In this document: positions 1 to 9,506 of the stretch, piece after piece | Position numbering within the stretch: position 1 is the stretch's first letter | How the letters are laid out: each line of letters opens with the position of its first letter | Source of the DNA: CAVPEW01 sp050247895 | GTDB taxonomy: Bacteria; Actinomycetota; Acidimicrobiia; Acidimicrobiales; VFJN01 | Assembly (NCBI GenBank): GCA_050247895.1 | Contig: JBFWTJ010000054.1 | Coordinates: 1 to 16,129, forward strand | DNA: 16,129 bases | Direction: 5' to 3' | Program-made: the position numbers and the translations under genes | Notes under the pieces: generated by a model | Databases searched by the model: none | What the model saw: the letters and a program-made list of their open reading frames with translations, nothing else | Told to the model about the DNA's origin: nothing

Positions 1-590
1 TCCCCCGCCGGCACGGACCCGATGCAGCGCGGCGAGGACCCCGATGGCCCCCCACATGCCGGCCCCGATGTCGCCCACGGCGAACCCGGCCTTGGCCAGC
101 TCGCCGTCCTCGGTCCCCGTCACGCTCATGAGCCCGCCGTAGGCCTGGGCGATCAGGTCGATGCCCTTGACGTCGCGCAGCGGGCCCGACTGGCCGAAGC
201 CCGAGATCGAGCAGTACACGAGGTCGGGGTTGAGCGCCGACAGGTCGTCGTAGCCGAGCCCGAGGCGGTCCATCGCCCCGGCCCGGAAGTTCTGGACCAG
301 CACGTCCACCCGCCCGGCCAGGCGGCGCAGCAGGTCGCGGCCCTCGGGCGCCTTCAGGTCCACGGCCAGGCTGCCCTTGTTGCGGTGCAGCATGGCGAAG
401 GGCAGCGCCTCGGCCGACTCGCTGAGCGACCGGCGGCGCATCGACTCGCCGGCCACCGGCTCGACCTTGACCACCTCGGCCCCGAGGTCGGACAGGACGG
501 TCGTGCAGTAGGGCCCGGCCAGCGCCAGGGTGATGTCGAGCACCCGGACGCCCTCGAGGAACGGCCGGGGGGAGGGGGTGGGTCGGGGGG

Positions 591-594
<4 letters not shown>
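1..594 (-). CDS. Class III (CaiB/BaiF) CoA-transferase, 3' end missing
   Basis: Family III CoA-transferases move coenzyme A between carboxylic acids through an aspartyl-CoA thioester intermediate in the cytoplasm. The 198 residues present run from the start to the window edge, roughly half of the usual ~400. Family marks are LEGVRVLDIT near the N-terminus, LSDLGAEVVKVEP at 35-46, LVQNFRAGAMDRLGLGY at 99-115, and GFAVGDIGAG, whose Asp175 matches the catalytic aspartate of formyl-CoA transferase-like enzymes. The ATG shares four bases (ATGA) with the stop of the preceding ATPase gene, so it is translationally coupled and is the last operon gene visible here. The substrate cannot be read from the sequence. 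By context it may activate the acid imported by the ABC transporter or produced from it; that is inference. Confidence 0.93.
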
Positions 595-2633
<2,039 letters not shown>

Positions 2634-2637
<4 letters not shown>

Positions 2638-3578
2638 CGGTCCCGCACCCCCCGGGAGAGGTCGGCCCGCAGGCCCATGCCGAGCAGGGCGACGCCCACG
2701 CAGAACAGGGCGAGGAGGACCCCGGGGAAGGTGGCGGCCCACGGTTCGAGCTGGAGGTAGTCGCGCTCCTCGGCCACGACCCGGCCCAGCGAGAAGGTGG
2801 GTGGCTGGATGCCGAAGCCGAGGAAGCTCAACGTGGCCTCGGCCAGGATCAGCCGGGGCAGCTCGATCACGCACAGCGCGCCGACCAGGGGGAACGTGTT
2901 GCGGCGGACGTGGCCGGCCACGATGCCGGGCAGGGTCACCCCCGAGAGCCGGGCCCCGTCGATGAAGGGCGCGCCCCGCAGCGCCAGCGCCTGGCTGCGG
3001 GCCACCCGGCCGAACACGACCCAGGTGGCCAGGGCCAGCACGAGCACGGCGTTGCGGGGCGAGGACCCCAGCGCGGTCATCAGTCCGATGACCAGCAGCA
3101 GGCCGGGGAAGGCGTTGAACAGGTCCATGACCCGGGAGCCGAAGCTGTCGACCCGCCCACCGAGGAACCCGGTCACGGCGCCGAAGACCCAGCCGATGAG
3201 GGCCGAGAGGACCACCGCGCCCAGCCCGATGAGGATCGAGGTGCGCAGCCCGAGCGCCGTGGTCACCGCCAGGTCGCGCCCGAGGTGGTCGGTCCCGAAG
3301 AAGGGCTGGGACCCGTCGACCAACCAGAAGCCGGGCGGGGCGAAGCGGCGGGCCGGGTCGATCCGGGTCGCGGCGGGATCGGCGATCCAGGGCACCACCA
3401 CGGCGTAGAGCGCGACCGGCACGACCAGGGCCAGGCCGAGCCGGGCGTTGCCCCGCCACCAGCGGCCCCGGGCCGACCGGGCCCGCGCCGCCAGGCCCTG
3501 GAGGGCCGACCTCGGTGCCACGGGCTCCTCCACCACCGGCTCGGGCACGAGCCCGGGGCCGCGCTCGACCAGGCTCAT
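2634..3578 (-). CDS. ABC transporter permease, DppC type
   Basis: A 314-residue inner-membrane permease of the dipeptide/oligopeptide/nickel class. A cytoplasmic N-terminal stretch of about 45 residues precedes the first membrane segment (about 47-66). The FGTDHLGRDL motif (94-103), typical of DppC-type subunits, follows in the first outer loop. Further hydrophobic segments lie around 115-138, 157-170, 176-190, 230-250 and 284-302. The ATPase-contacting EAA-like loop is around 205-227 (DGARLSGVTLPG). EATLSFLGFGIQPPTFSLG (247-265) is a further family hallmark. The ATG overlaps the stop of the DppB-type gene (ATGA). It should form the translocation pore with that protein. Confidence 0.95.
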
Positions 3579-4495
3579 GCCAGGCGCACCCGCGGGTCGA
3601 TCCGCGCGTAGAGCAGGTCGAGGAGCAGGTTCAGGACCAGCACGATGACCGTCGCCACCAGGATCGCCGCGGTGACCAACGGCAGGTCGTAGCGCTCCAT
3701 GGCGGTGGCGTAGAGCCGGCCGCTGCCGGGCCAGGCGAAGACCAGCTCGACCACCAGCGCGCCGCCCACCAGCATGCGGGTCAGCTCCACGCCGGCCAGC
3801 GCCAGCAGGGGCAGCGACGCGCCGGGCAGCACGTAGCGGCCCAGCACCACCGACCGGGGCATGCCCAGGGAGGTGGCGAAGGCGACGTGGGGCTCGTCGA
3901 GGGCCGCCACCACGCTGTTGCGGGTGAAGTAGGCGATCCGTCCCATCGGGGTGACGGCGAGGGTGACGGCGGGCAGCACCAGGCGGGTCCCGGTGCCGTA
4001 GCCGCTGGTGGGCAGCCAGCCCAGGTGGACGGCGAAGAGCACCACGAGGATGAGCCCGATCCAGAACTCGGCCATCGAGACCACGACCACACCCGCGGTC
4101 GACACGCCCCGGTCGATCCGCCCGCCCCGGTTGACCGCGGCCGCCACGCCCAGCGCCACCCCGCCGACCGCGGCCAGGGCGAAGGCCGCCCCGGCCAGGA
4201 TCGCGGTGCGGGGCAGGGCGTCGAGCACCGCGGGGAGCGGGTCGCGCCGCAACGTGTACGAGTCGTCGAAGTCGAGCGTGACGACGTCGCCCACGAAGCG
4301 CGCGAAGCGGGTCGGGAACGGGTCGGAGAAGCCGTTGGCCTGGCTGAACGCCTCCACCTGCTCGTCCGACGCGTTGAGCGGCAGGATGCGCCGCACCGGG
4401 TCGCCCAGGACCTGGAAGACAACGAAGGTGACGGCCATGATGGCCGCCAGCACGAGCAGGCTGTGCAGCAGCCGTCGGGCGAGGTAGCGGGCCAC
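3575..4495 (-). CDS. ABC transporter permease, DppB type
   Basis: A 306-residue inner-membrane permease, partner of the DppC-type protein. It begins with the usual short basic leader before TM1 (about 9-30), has an outer loop up to about 95, and then hydrophobic segments near 98-120, 134-158, 172-186, 225-255 and 273-295. The EAA-like loop EPHVAFATSLGMPRSVV is at 201-217, and VELVFAWPGSGRLYATAM (249-266) is the conserved DppB C-terminal motif. The outer loop is shorter than in many DppB proteins. The GTG start at 4495 directly follows the TGA of the NFU-like gene with no spacing and no clear Shine-Dalgarno, so translation is probably coupled. Confidence 0.94.
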   Translation of the reverse strand: MARYLARRLLHSLLVLAAIMAVTFVVFQVLGDPVRRILPLNASDEQVEAFSQANGFSDPFPTRFARFVGDVVTLDFDDSYTLRRDPLPAVLDALPRTAILAGAAFALAAVGGVALGVAAAVNRGGRIDRGVSTAGVVVVSMAEFWIGLILVVLFAVHLGWLPTSGYGTGTRLVLPAVTLAVTPMGRIAYFTRNSVVAALDEPHVAFATSLGMPRSVVLGRYVLPGASLPLLALAGVELTRMLVGGALVVELVFAWPGSGRLYATAMERYDLPLVTAAILVATVIVLVLNLLLDLLYARIDPRVRLA

Positions 4496-4795
4496 TCAGC
4501 CGGCGGGGTCGACCACGCGGACGCCGGTCACGGGGACCGAGCGGGCCTCGAGGGCTTCCCGGATGAACACGGCCAGGTCGTCGTGGGTGATGACGCAGCT
4601 CGGGCAGTCGTCGTTGGTGCCCTTGCGGTACTCGACCACCATCTCCCCACCGGCTGCGAAGGCCTGCACCTCGAGGGCGCCGCCGTCGCCGACCAGCAGC
4701 GCCTCGAAGTGGGCCAGGGCGTCGGTGACCGAGCTGCGGACCCCAAGGGGAAGGTCCGCAGCCCAGTCACCTGCGCCGGCGCGCGTCCCGCTCAC
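4496..4795 (-). CDS. Small NifU/NFU-like domain protein with displaced CxxC
   Basis: A 99-residue protein inserted between the binding-protein gene and the permease genes. The pattern from Val23 to the end resembles the C-terminal NFU domain that carries Fe-S clusters: a helix, then GDGGALEV at 36-43 (compare the DGG-x-x-EL/V signature), beta strands, then NDDCPSCVIT at 61-70 and a helix ending in a VRVVD strand. In canonical NFU domains the cysteines read C-x-x-C-P-S. Here Cys64 precedes Pro-Ser, the position of the canonical first cysteine is Asn61, and a new cysteine is at 67. The CxxC is therefore shifted by three residues. The GTG start at 4795 is one base after the upstream stop; a longer frame exists upstream but lies inside the binding-protein gene. 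A role in thiol redox, metal or cluster handling is inferred. Confidence 0.72.
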   Translation of the reverse strand: MSGTRAGAGDWAADLPLGVRSSVTDALAHFEALLVGDGGALEVQAFAAGGEMVVEYRKGTNDDCPSCVITHDDLAVFIREALEARSVPVTGVRVVDPAG

Positions 4796-4796
4796 C

Positions 4797-6383
4797 TCAG
4801 CTCGCCACCCGGCGCCACTTGGACCAGTCGGCGTCGCCGTTGGCCCCGGTGAGGGGAAAGATCGGCCCCTCGACGTCGCGGGCCACACCGACCACGACCT
4901 CGGGCACGGTCAGCCACAGCATGGGGGCCTGGTCGTGCAGCTCGGCCATCAGGTCCTTCCACGCCTCCTCCTGCTCCTCCAGCCCCAGGGTGGTGGCCTC
5001 CATCACCTTCGCCTCGACCTCGGGGTCGCAGAAGGCGTTGCGGCCGTTCTCGCAGTCGTACCAGACGCGCATGGGGGTGTCGGCGGTCAGCGTGTCGGTA
5101 CCGGAGATGATGTAGACGAGGTCGGGCTGGGGCAGGCCGTTCTGCTTGGCGAAGAACTGCTCGATGTAGGCGTCCTTGGGGAGGATGTCGAGCTTCACGT
5201 CCAGCCCGACGTCGCGGACCATCTGGGCCACCGTCGAGCACGAGTCCTGGCCGACGGCGCCGTACGAGTCGGCCGAGCAGACCATCGACAGCGGCTTGCC
5301 CAGGGCGCCGGCCTCCTCGAGCAGCTCCTCGGCGCCCTCGGGGTCGAACGGGTAGTCCTCCAGGTCGGTGTTGTAGCCGAAGGTCTGGGGCGGGATCTGC
5401 TGGGCGTTGGGCAGCGTGGCGTAGCCGCTGCGGATGGACTCGATGAGCACCTCGCGGTCCACGGCCATGTTCAGCGCCTGGCGGACCCGCTTGTCGGCCA
5501 GGACGCCCTTGTTGGTCAGGCGGAAGAACTCGACCTCGGCCCCCGCGGTCGTCAGGACCTTCGGGGCGGCGCCGGCCAGCTCGGGCGAGAGCTGCAGCGC
5601 CACGTCGACCTCGCCGGCCTCGAGGGCGGCCAGGCGCGACCCCGCCTCGGGGATGGTGCGGATCTGGACCTCCTCGAAGGCGCCCTCGTTGTCGCCCCAG
5701 TAGTCGGGGTTCAGCTCGAGCAGCACGTCCTCGCCGTTGCCGTACTCGACGAGGCGGTAGGGCCCGGTCCCGGGCAGCTGGCTCGCCGCGGCCGCCGCGT
5801 CCTCGCCCCAGCCGTCGGGGATGACGGTCAGGCCCGACACGGCCCGGTCGAGGAACTCGGTCGGCTGCTTGGTGAAGATGTCGACGGTGTGCTCGTCGAC
5901 GGCCTCGGCCCGCTCGATGTTGCCCAGCAGGATGCCGACCTCGGCGTCCTCCGCGGTGATGCGGCCCACGGTGAACACCACGTCGGCCGAGGTGAAGGGG
6001 CGCCCGTCGTGGAACGAGACGTCCTCGCGCAGGTGGAACCGCCACTGCGAGGGGCCCTCTCGGTCCCAGGACTCGGCCAGGGCGGGCTCCCAGGTCAGGT
6101 CCCCGTCCTCGTCGAGCACGGCCCGGGTCAGGCCCTCGAGCACGTTGGTCTGGAAGACGGTGAAGGCCGACGTGTCGAGGATCCCGACGAAGTCGAGCTT
6201 GCGGACGGGGCTGGCCTGGGCCACCACGAGGCGGCCACCGGTGGTCTCGCCGGACTCGCCACCGCTCTCGCCGGCCGAGGTGCCCGCGGGCTCGTCGTCG
6301 GAGCAGGCGGCCGCGGCCAGGGTGAGGGCGGTGAGGGCGGCGAGGCCGCGCCGCAGCGCCGGTCGGAACGGTCGTTCGATCAC
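4797..6383 (-). CDS. ABC transporter substrate-binding lipoprotein, family 5 (DppA/OppA-like)
   Basis: A 528-residue extracytoplasmic receptor that should deliver ligand to the DppBC-type permeases. The N-terminus has basic residues, a hydrophobic stretch (about 12-26) and a lipobox ending LAAAAC, so Cys27 is the predicted lipidated residue, followed by a flexible Ser/Gly/Glu-rich linker to about residue 50. The mature part has family-5 signatures: LEGLTR, LAESWD, WRFHLREDVSFHDGRPFTSADVVFT (start and end only are diagnostic), GTGPYRL, NPDYWG, VRQALNMAVDRE. Two cysteine pairs (MVCSADSYGAVGQDSC and YDCENGRNAFC) could form disulfides. The GTG start overlaps the stop of the CGSC-protein gene as GTGA, and it gives a complete signal sequence. 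Family-5 proteins bind peptides, nickel, opines and other solutes, so the ligand cannot be named. Confidence 0.94.
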   Translation of the reverse strand: MIERPFRPALRRGLAALTALTLAAAACSDDEPAGTSAGESGGESGETTGGRLVVAQASPVRKLDFVGILDTSAFTVFQTNVLEGLTRAVLDEDGDLTWEPALAESWDREGPSQWRFHLREDVSFHDGRPFTSADVVFTVGRITAEDAEVGILLGNIERAEAVDEHTVDIFTKQPTEFLDRAVSGLTVIPDGWGEDAAAAASQLPGTGPYRLVEYGNGEDVLLELNPDYWGDNEGAFEEVQIRTIPEAGSRLAALEAGEVDVALQLSPELAGAAPKVLTTAGAEVEFFRLTNKGVLADKRVRQALNMAVDREVLIESIRSGYATLPNAQQIPPQTFGYNTDLEDYPFDPEGAEELLEEAGALGKPLSMVCSADSYGAVGQDSCSTVAQMVRDVGLDVKLDILPKDAYIEQFFAKQNGLPQPDLVYIISGTDTLTADTPMRVWYDCENGRNAFCDPEVEAKVMEATTLGLEEQEEAWKDLMAELHDQAPMLWLTVPEVVVGVARDVEGPIFPLTGANGDADWSKWRRVAS

Positions 6384-8095
6384 TTGTCGCCCTCCTGGAG
6401 GCCGGCGGGGTTCGTGACGATGGGCTCGGTCACGGGCAGGTTGACGGTCGGGAACGAGAGGTCCTTGGCACGGACCGAGCCGGCCACCACGAAGTAGAAC
6501 TGGTCCGGTCGCTCGATGGACTGGACGGTGGTCCGGCGGGCCTCCTCGGCGGACAGGTCGAACATCCAGGCCCACTCGGGCCGGGTCTTCCCGTCGGCGT
6601 TGAGCTTCTGGAGCGGCTCGCGGAACTTCTCGACGGTGTCGCGGACCTCGTTGTGGAAGAGGCGGGCGAGCCCGTCCTTGGTGAAGCCGGCCTCGGCGAT
6701 GGGCACGGCGTGGGGCGGCGGGATGATCACGAGGCGCCCCTCGGGCGACTGGGTGACCTCGTCGCCGAAGATGAAGGTCTGGGTCGGCAGCGAGCCCGCC
6801 GGCGGGACCATGGAGGCGATGGCCTTGGCCAGCTGGCGGCCGTCGGTGTGGCCCTGGATGCCCATGTCGAGCTCGCCCTGGGTGAACAGGACCGTGACCG
6901 TGCTCTGCTCGGTCCGGTAGCCCCGGCTGACGTGGAAGGCGGGCCAGGGCGACTCGGCCTCGTTCTCGGCGAAGAACGAGATGTGCTTGCGGGGCGAGCC
7001 GACCGAGTCCATGTCCATGACCCCGTGGTTCCACACCCCGATGTTCTTGAGGCACAGCAGGATGGCCCGGCCGATGCGGAGGTTCACCGCGTTCTGCTTG
7101 CCCGGGCCCAGGCAGCCGCGCCCGCCGTTGATGCCGAGCTCCCCGCCGACCGGCCCGTTGGTGAAGAAGATGGGCGCGTGGGCGCTGGTCGACATCAGGC
7201 CGGCCAGGTTCCAGGGCGGGGCGACCTTCGCCACCGCCCGCAGCGCGGCCATGATCGTCGGCATCTCCTGGGGGGTGCAGCCGGCCATGGCCGCGTTGAC
7301 CGCGACGTTGTGCACCGTGGCCCGCCCGTTGCCCGGCGGCAGCACGCAGACGAGGTCGTCGGGGCCGCCGTCGACGGCGGCGACCAGCGCGGCGACGCGC
7401 TGGGGGACCCGGGGCAGCAGCGGGAGGCCGGCGCCCCACTCGTTGGCCAGGTACCGGGCGTTGAACTGCTCGAGGACCGCGAGCGGCTCGGGGCCGGTGA
7501 AGTTGATGACCTGGGTCTCGGTCAGGGTGGCGTCGGTGGTCCCCGGTGCGACCACGCCGGAGGTGAGGAGCTTGACCAGCTCACCCACCACCGGACGGGT
7601 GATCTGCTCGGCCTCCTCCGGCTCGATGTTGTTGTAGACCTTCGGGACCAGGGCGTACTGCAGCCCGGGCATGCCGAAGGCCCGGGCGCTGGTCTCCAGG
7701 TCGTCCTCGAAGCCGGCGGAGCAGATGATCACCGCCGGCGTTCCCCGGCGCTCGAGCTGCACGCAGTCGTGGGTGAGCCACGAGGTGCAGCTCCCGCAGT
7801 CGGCCGTGCAGGCCAGCACGACGTCGCACTCGTGGGCGATCCGGTCGAGCAGCGCGGACGCGACGGGGATGCCGCCGTCGTAGAACCGCACCTTGAGGCC
7901 CTCGACCTGCGCCTCGATCGCCGCCGCCGCGGCCCGCAGGGCGACGTCGCCGTTGGGCTTGACGTTCCACAGCAGGCCGAGCGTCAGGCCCTCGAGCGAC
8001 GTCGGACGTGGTGCCAGTGGCCGGTGCTCTGTTCCGAACGCTGTGGCGACGGGCGCGACGACGTCCAGTGAGTACTCGGCGGAGCCTTCGCTCAT
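6380..8095 (-). CDS. UGSC-family (seleno)protein homologue, Cys form, two-domain
   Basis: About 571 residues, first gene of the operon. The N-terminal domain (to about 195) has LGLLWNVKPNGD near 39-50, VRFYDGG, and TADCGSCTSW with CGSC at 100-103. This corresponds to the U/C-G-S-C motif of the UGSC (seleno)protein family, where the first position may be selenocysteine; here it is an ordinary Cys codon in an unbroken frame. A second region (about 203-430) has LPPGNGRATVHNVAVNAAMAG, Cys273, FFTNGPVGGELGING, GCLGPGKQNAV with Cys328, FFAENEAESPWPAFHVSRG and a C-terminal extension. I recall this second region as part of or linked to UGSC proteins; its chemistry is unknown to me. The ATG at 8095 is preferred because the G-tract Shine-Dalgarno lies 6 bases upstream; the ATG at 8101 abuts it directly. 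No signal peptide or membrane segment is visible, so it is probably cytoplasmic. Confidence 0.8.
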   Translation of the reverse strand: MSEGSAEYSLDVVAPVATAFGTEHRPLAPRPTSLEGLTLGLLWNVKPNGDVALRAAAAAIEAQVEGLKVRFYDGGIPVASALLDRIAHECDVVLACTADCGSCTSWLTHDCVQLERRGTPAVIICSAGFEDDLETSARAFGMPGLQYALVPKVYNNIEPEEAEQITRPVVGELVKLLTSGVVAPGTTDATLTETQVINFTGPEPLAVLEQFNARYLANEWGAGLPLLPRVPQRVAALVAAVDGGPDDLVCVLPPGNGRATVHNVAVNAAMAGCTPQEMPTIMAALRAVAKVAPPWNLAGLMSTSAHAPIFFTNGPVGGELGINGGRGCLGPGKQNAVNLRIGRAILLCLKNIGVWNHGVMDMDSVGSPRKHISFFAENEAESPWPAFHVSRGYRTEQSTVTVLFTQGELDMGIQGHTDGRQLAKAIASMVPPAGSLPTQTFIFGDEVTQSPEGRLVIIPPPHAVPIAEAGFTKDGLARLFHNEVRDTVEKFREPLQKLNADGKTRPEWAWMFDLSAEEARRTTVQSIERPDQFYFVVAGSVRAKDLSFPTVNLPVTEPIVTNPAGLQEGDK

Positions 8096-8101
8096 CGCCA
8101 T

Positions 8102-8108
8102 CCCCCCC
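8102..8108 (-). promoter_or_regulatory. G-tract Shine-Dalgarno of the CGSC-protein gene
   Basis: Seven consecutive G residues (minus strand) lie immediately before the ATG at 8101 and six bases before the in-frame ATG at 8095. Only the second has normal ribosome spacing, which decides the start. A homopolymer here could in principle vary in length and change initiation spacing. Confidence 0.5.
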
Positions 8109-8115
8109 GGGTCGG

Positions 8116-8153
8116 AAAATTAGATTGAACAATCGATTTCGCGAACATAAGGG
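8116..8153. promoter_or_regulatory. Divergent promoter/operator region with GATTG-AA-CAATC dyad
   Basis: A strikingly AT-rich stretch in a roughly 70+% GC window, placed between the TetR gene and the operon it faces. GATTG (8123-8127), AA (8128-8129) and CAATC (8130-8134) form a perfect 5+5 dyad. The flanks extend it imperfectly to about 22 bp (AAATTA on the left, GATTTC on the right), a typical TetR-operator geometry. On the plus strand TTGAAC (8125-8130) and CATAAG about 15 bases on could be a weak promoter for the regulator, and TAATTT on the minus strand (8121-8116) a possible -10 for the operon. The dyad is visible; promoter assignment and binding by the neighbouring regulator are inferred. 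Confidence 0.5.
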
Positions 8154-8245
8154 CCGAACCCGGTCGTCGTCAAGGACCAAGCGCGGCTGCCGAGCCCAGT
8201 CCGCAACGGATCGGTCCCCCGGGAGGGCGCCTGTATGTTTGGCCG

Positions 8246-8905
8246 ATGGCCGCCACCCAGCGGACACGCCAGTCCGGCCCCGGTCGACCCCCCGCCGGCG
8301 ACAGCGAGAAGACGCGGCAGGCCATCCTCGGCGCCGCCGAGCAGGCCTTCGGCGAGCACGGCTACCGGGGTGCGTCCATCGAGCGGATCGGGGCCCTCGC
8401 GGGTGTGGCCACCTCGGTCCTCTACCACTACGCCCGCAACAAGGCCGAGCTGTTCGCCATGGCCATCCGGTCCGCGGCCGACGACCTGGGGTCGAAGTAC
8501 GGCACTGTCCTGGAGCGGGAGGGCTTCGACGCCCGCATCGACGGCCTGTTCGACCTCATGCTGTGGATGTACCGCCACGAGAGCGCCCGCATGTTCTTCA
8601 TCGCCTCCCGGCGCCAGGAGATGGCCCGCCACCCCGAGCTGCGCGACGCCCTCGGCACCACGTGGCGCTTCACCGGGCCGCTGATCGAGCGCATCGTGCG
8701 CGACGCGGCCGACTCGGGTGAGCTGTCCGGGCAGACCTCCCCCGAGGCGATGTGCGCCGCGCTGCGCGTGCTGCTCGACGGGATCGCCCACGCCGCCGCG
8801 GCCCGCGAGCCCTACGACCACTACGCCGCCCACGTGGCGACGGCGGCCGACCTCTTCCGCGCCTACCGCGCCCCCCGGCCCGGCAGGGCCCGCCGCACCG
8901 CCTGA
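8246..8905 (+). CDS. TetR/AcrR-family transcriptional regulator
   Basis: A 219-residue dimeric DNA-binding regulator. After a basic, low-complexity leader, the TetR N-terminal domain runs from about 22 to 72: TRQAILGAAEQAFGEHGYRG, then the helix-turn-helix SIERIGALAGVATSVLYHYARNKAELF (about 44-70, diagnostic LYHY-x-x-K). The remaining about 140 residues are the helical ligand-binding and dimerisation domain, which is too variable to indicate a ligand. The gene is divergent from the CGSC/ABC operon across 144 bp that contains a dyad, so local repression relieved by the operon's substrate is the natural inference. The ATG start has no strong Shine-Dalgarno (weak purines only). A basic Arg-rich tail ends the protein. 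Confidence 0.94.
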   Translation: MAATQRTRQSGPGRPPAGDSEKTRQAILGAAEQAFGEHGYRGASIERIGALAGVATSVLYHYARNKAELFAMAIRSAADDLGSKYGTVLEREGFDARIDGLFDLMLWMYRHESARMFFIASRRQEMARHPELRDALGTTWRFTGPLIERIVRDAADSGELSGQTSPEAMCAALRVLLDGIAHAAAAREPYDHYAAHVATAADLFRAYRAPRPGRARRTA

Positions 8906-9058
8906 CGCGCCCGTCGGCGGCCCCACGCCGGCGAAAGGAACGGGTCAGGTGGCTGTGAACGGCTCGTCACCGACGCCGAACCGGCCGGCAACGTCGACTC
9001 TTTACGTTCCGTGAATCCTGCGGGTCCGCCGCGGGACCGGCGAGGACGGGAGGTGGGC

Positions 9059-9400
9059 GTGGGCAGGTCGATCGTGCGTGCCGTGCTCGTCTGCCTGATG
9101 CTGACCCTGCTCGCGGATCCCTCCAACGGCAGCGCGGCGGACATCCAGAAGGCCGACACCCACGACTCCAGCGTCGTCGCGGCGCGCGACGTGTCCACCA
9201 CCGTCTCCACCCTGGTGCACGCGGCCGTCGTGGCCCGGATCCCCCTGGCGGCCACCGTCGCCCTGGCGCTCGGAGCGCTGCTCTGGTGCCGCCGCCCACG
9301 ACAGGAGGCCCGCGAGCGGGACCACTCGGTCCTGGCTTGGACCCGTGCCGCCTGGCGCGGTCCACCCCTCGCGCCCGCGGCGCGCCCCTGCGGCGCCTAG
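9059..9400 (+). CDS. Hypothetical small membrane/secreted protein
   Basis: I do not recognise this 113-residue protein. The GTG at 9059 is chosen because GGGAGG (9048-9053) sits five bases upstream; in-frame GTG codons at 9053 and 9011 are alternatives. Residues 6-19 are hydrophobic after Arg3/Arg7 (signal peptide or first membrane segment), followed by a polar stretch with Asp/Ser/Thr (20-52). A second hydrophobic segment lies at about 61-77 (PLAATVALALGALLW), then a strongly basic cytoplasm-like patch RRPRQEARER and a short tail. Third codon positions are strongly G/C, supporting real coding. It is followed by a gene-free leader region and then amtB. A single-pass or two-pass membrane protein is the most I can say. 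Confidence 0.6.
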   Translation: MGRSIVRAVLVCLMLTLLADPSNGSAADIQKADTHDSSVVAARDVSTTVSTLVHAAVVARIPLAATVALALGALLWCRRPRQEARERDHSVLAWTRAAWRGPPLAPAARPCGA

Positions 9401-9451
9401 CGGACCCCGCCGCCGGCTCGTGACCGGCACCCGGCGGCCGCTCGGTCCCCA

Positions 9452-9485
9452 GGGCCCTCGGGTCGCACCGACCCGCTGAGGGCCC
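9452..9485 (+). terminator. Strong hairpin, possible terminator or leader structure
   Basis: GGGCCCTC (9452-9459) pairs with GAGGGCCC (9478-9485). Directly inside, GGGTC (9460-9464) pairs with GACCC (9470-9474) around a GCACC loop, leaving a 3-base bulge. There is no following T-tract, so it is not a classic intrinsic terminator. It lies 52 bases after the stop of the small hypothetical gene and could end that transcript or form a structured leader. Confidence 0.4.
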
Positions 9486-9493
9486 GGCGGCCG

Positions 9494-9506
9494 CGGGCGG
9501 CGCCCG
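9494..9506 (+). other. Second small hairpin in amtB leader
   Basis: CGGGC (9494-9498) pairs with GCCCG (9502-9506) over a GGC loop, 8 bases after the larger hairpin. Short GC stems like this arise by chance in such DNA, so its value is its tandem position only. Confidence 0.25.

Noticed and set aside
4797..7439. An 880-codon open frame covering the binding-protein gene and most of the CGSC gene
   Set aside because: The upstream part is Arg/Gly/Pro-rich out-of-frame translation of the CGSC gene; only the section from 6383 has a signal peptide and family-5 motifs.
8120..8926. Antisense open frame of 268 codons opposite the TetR gene
   Set aside because: Low-complexity Gly/Val/Ala content, no domain, and the plus strand carries an intact TetR protein.
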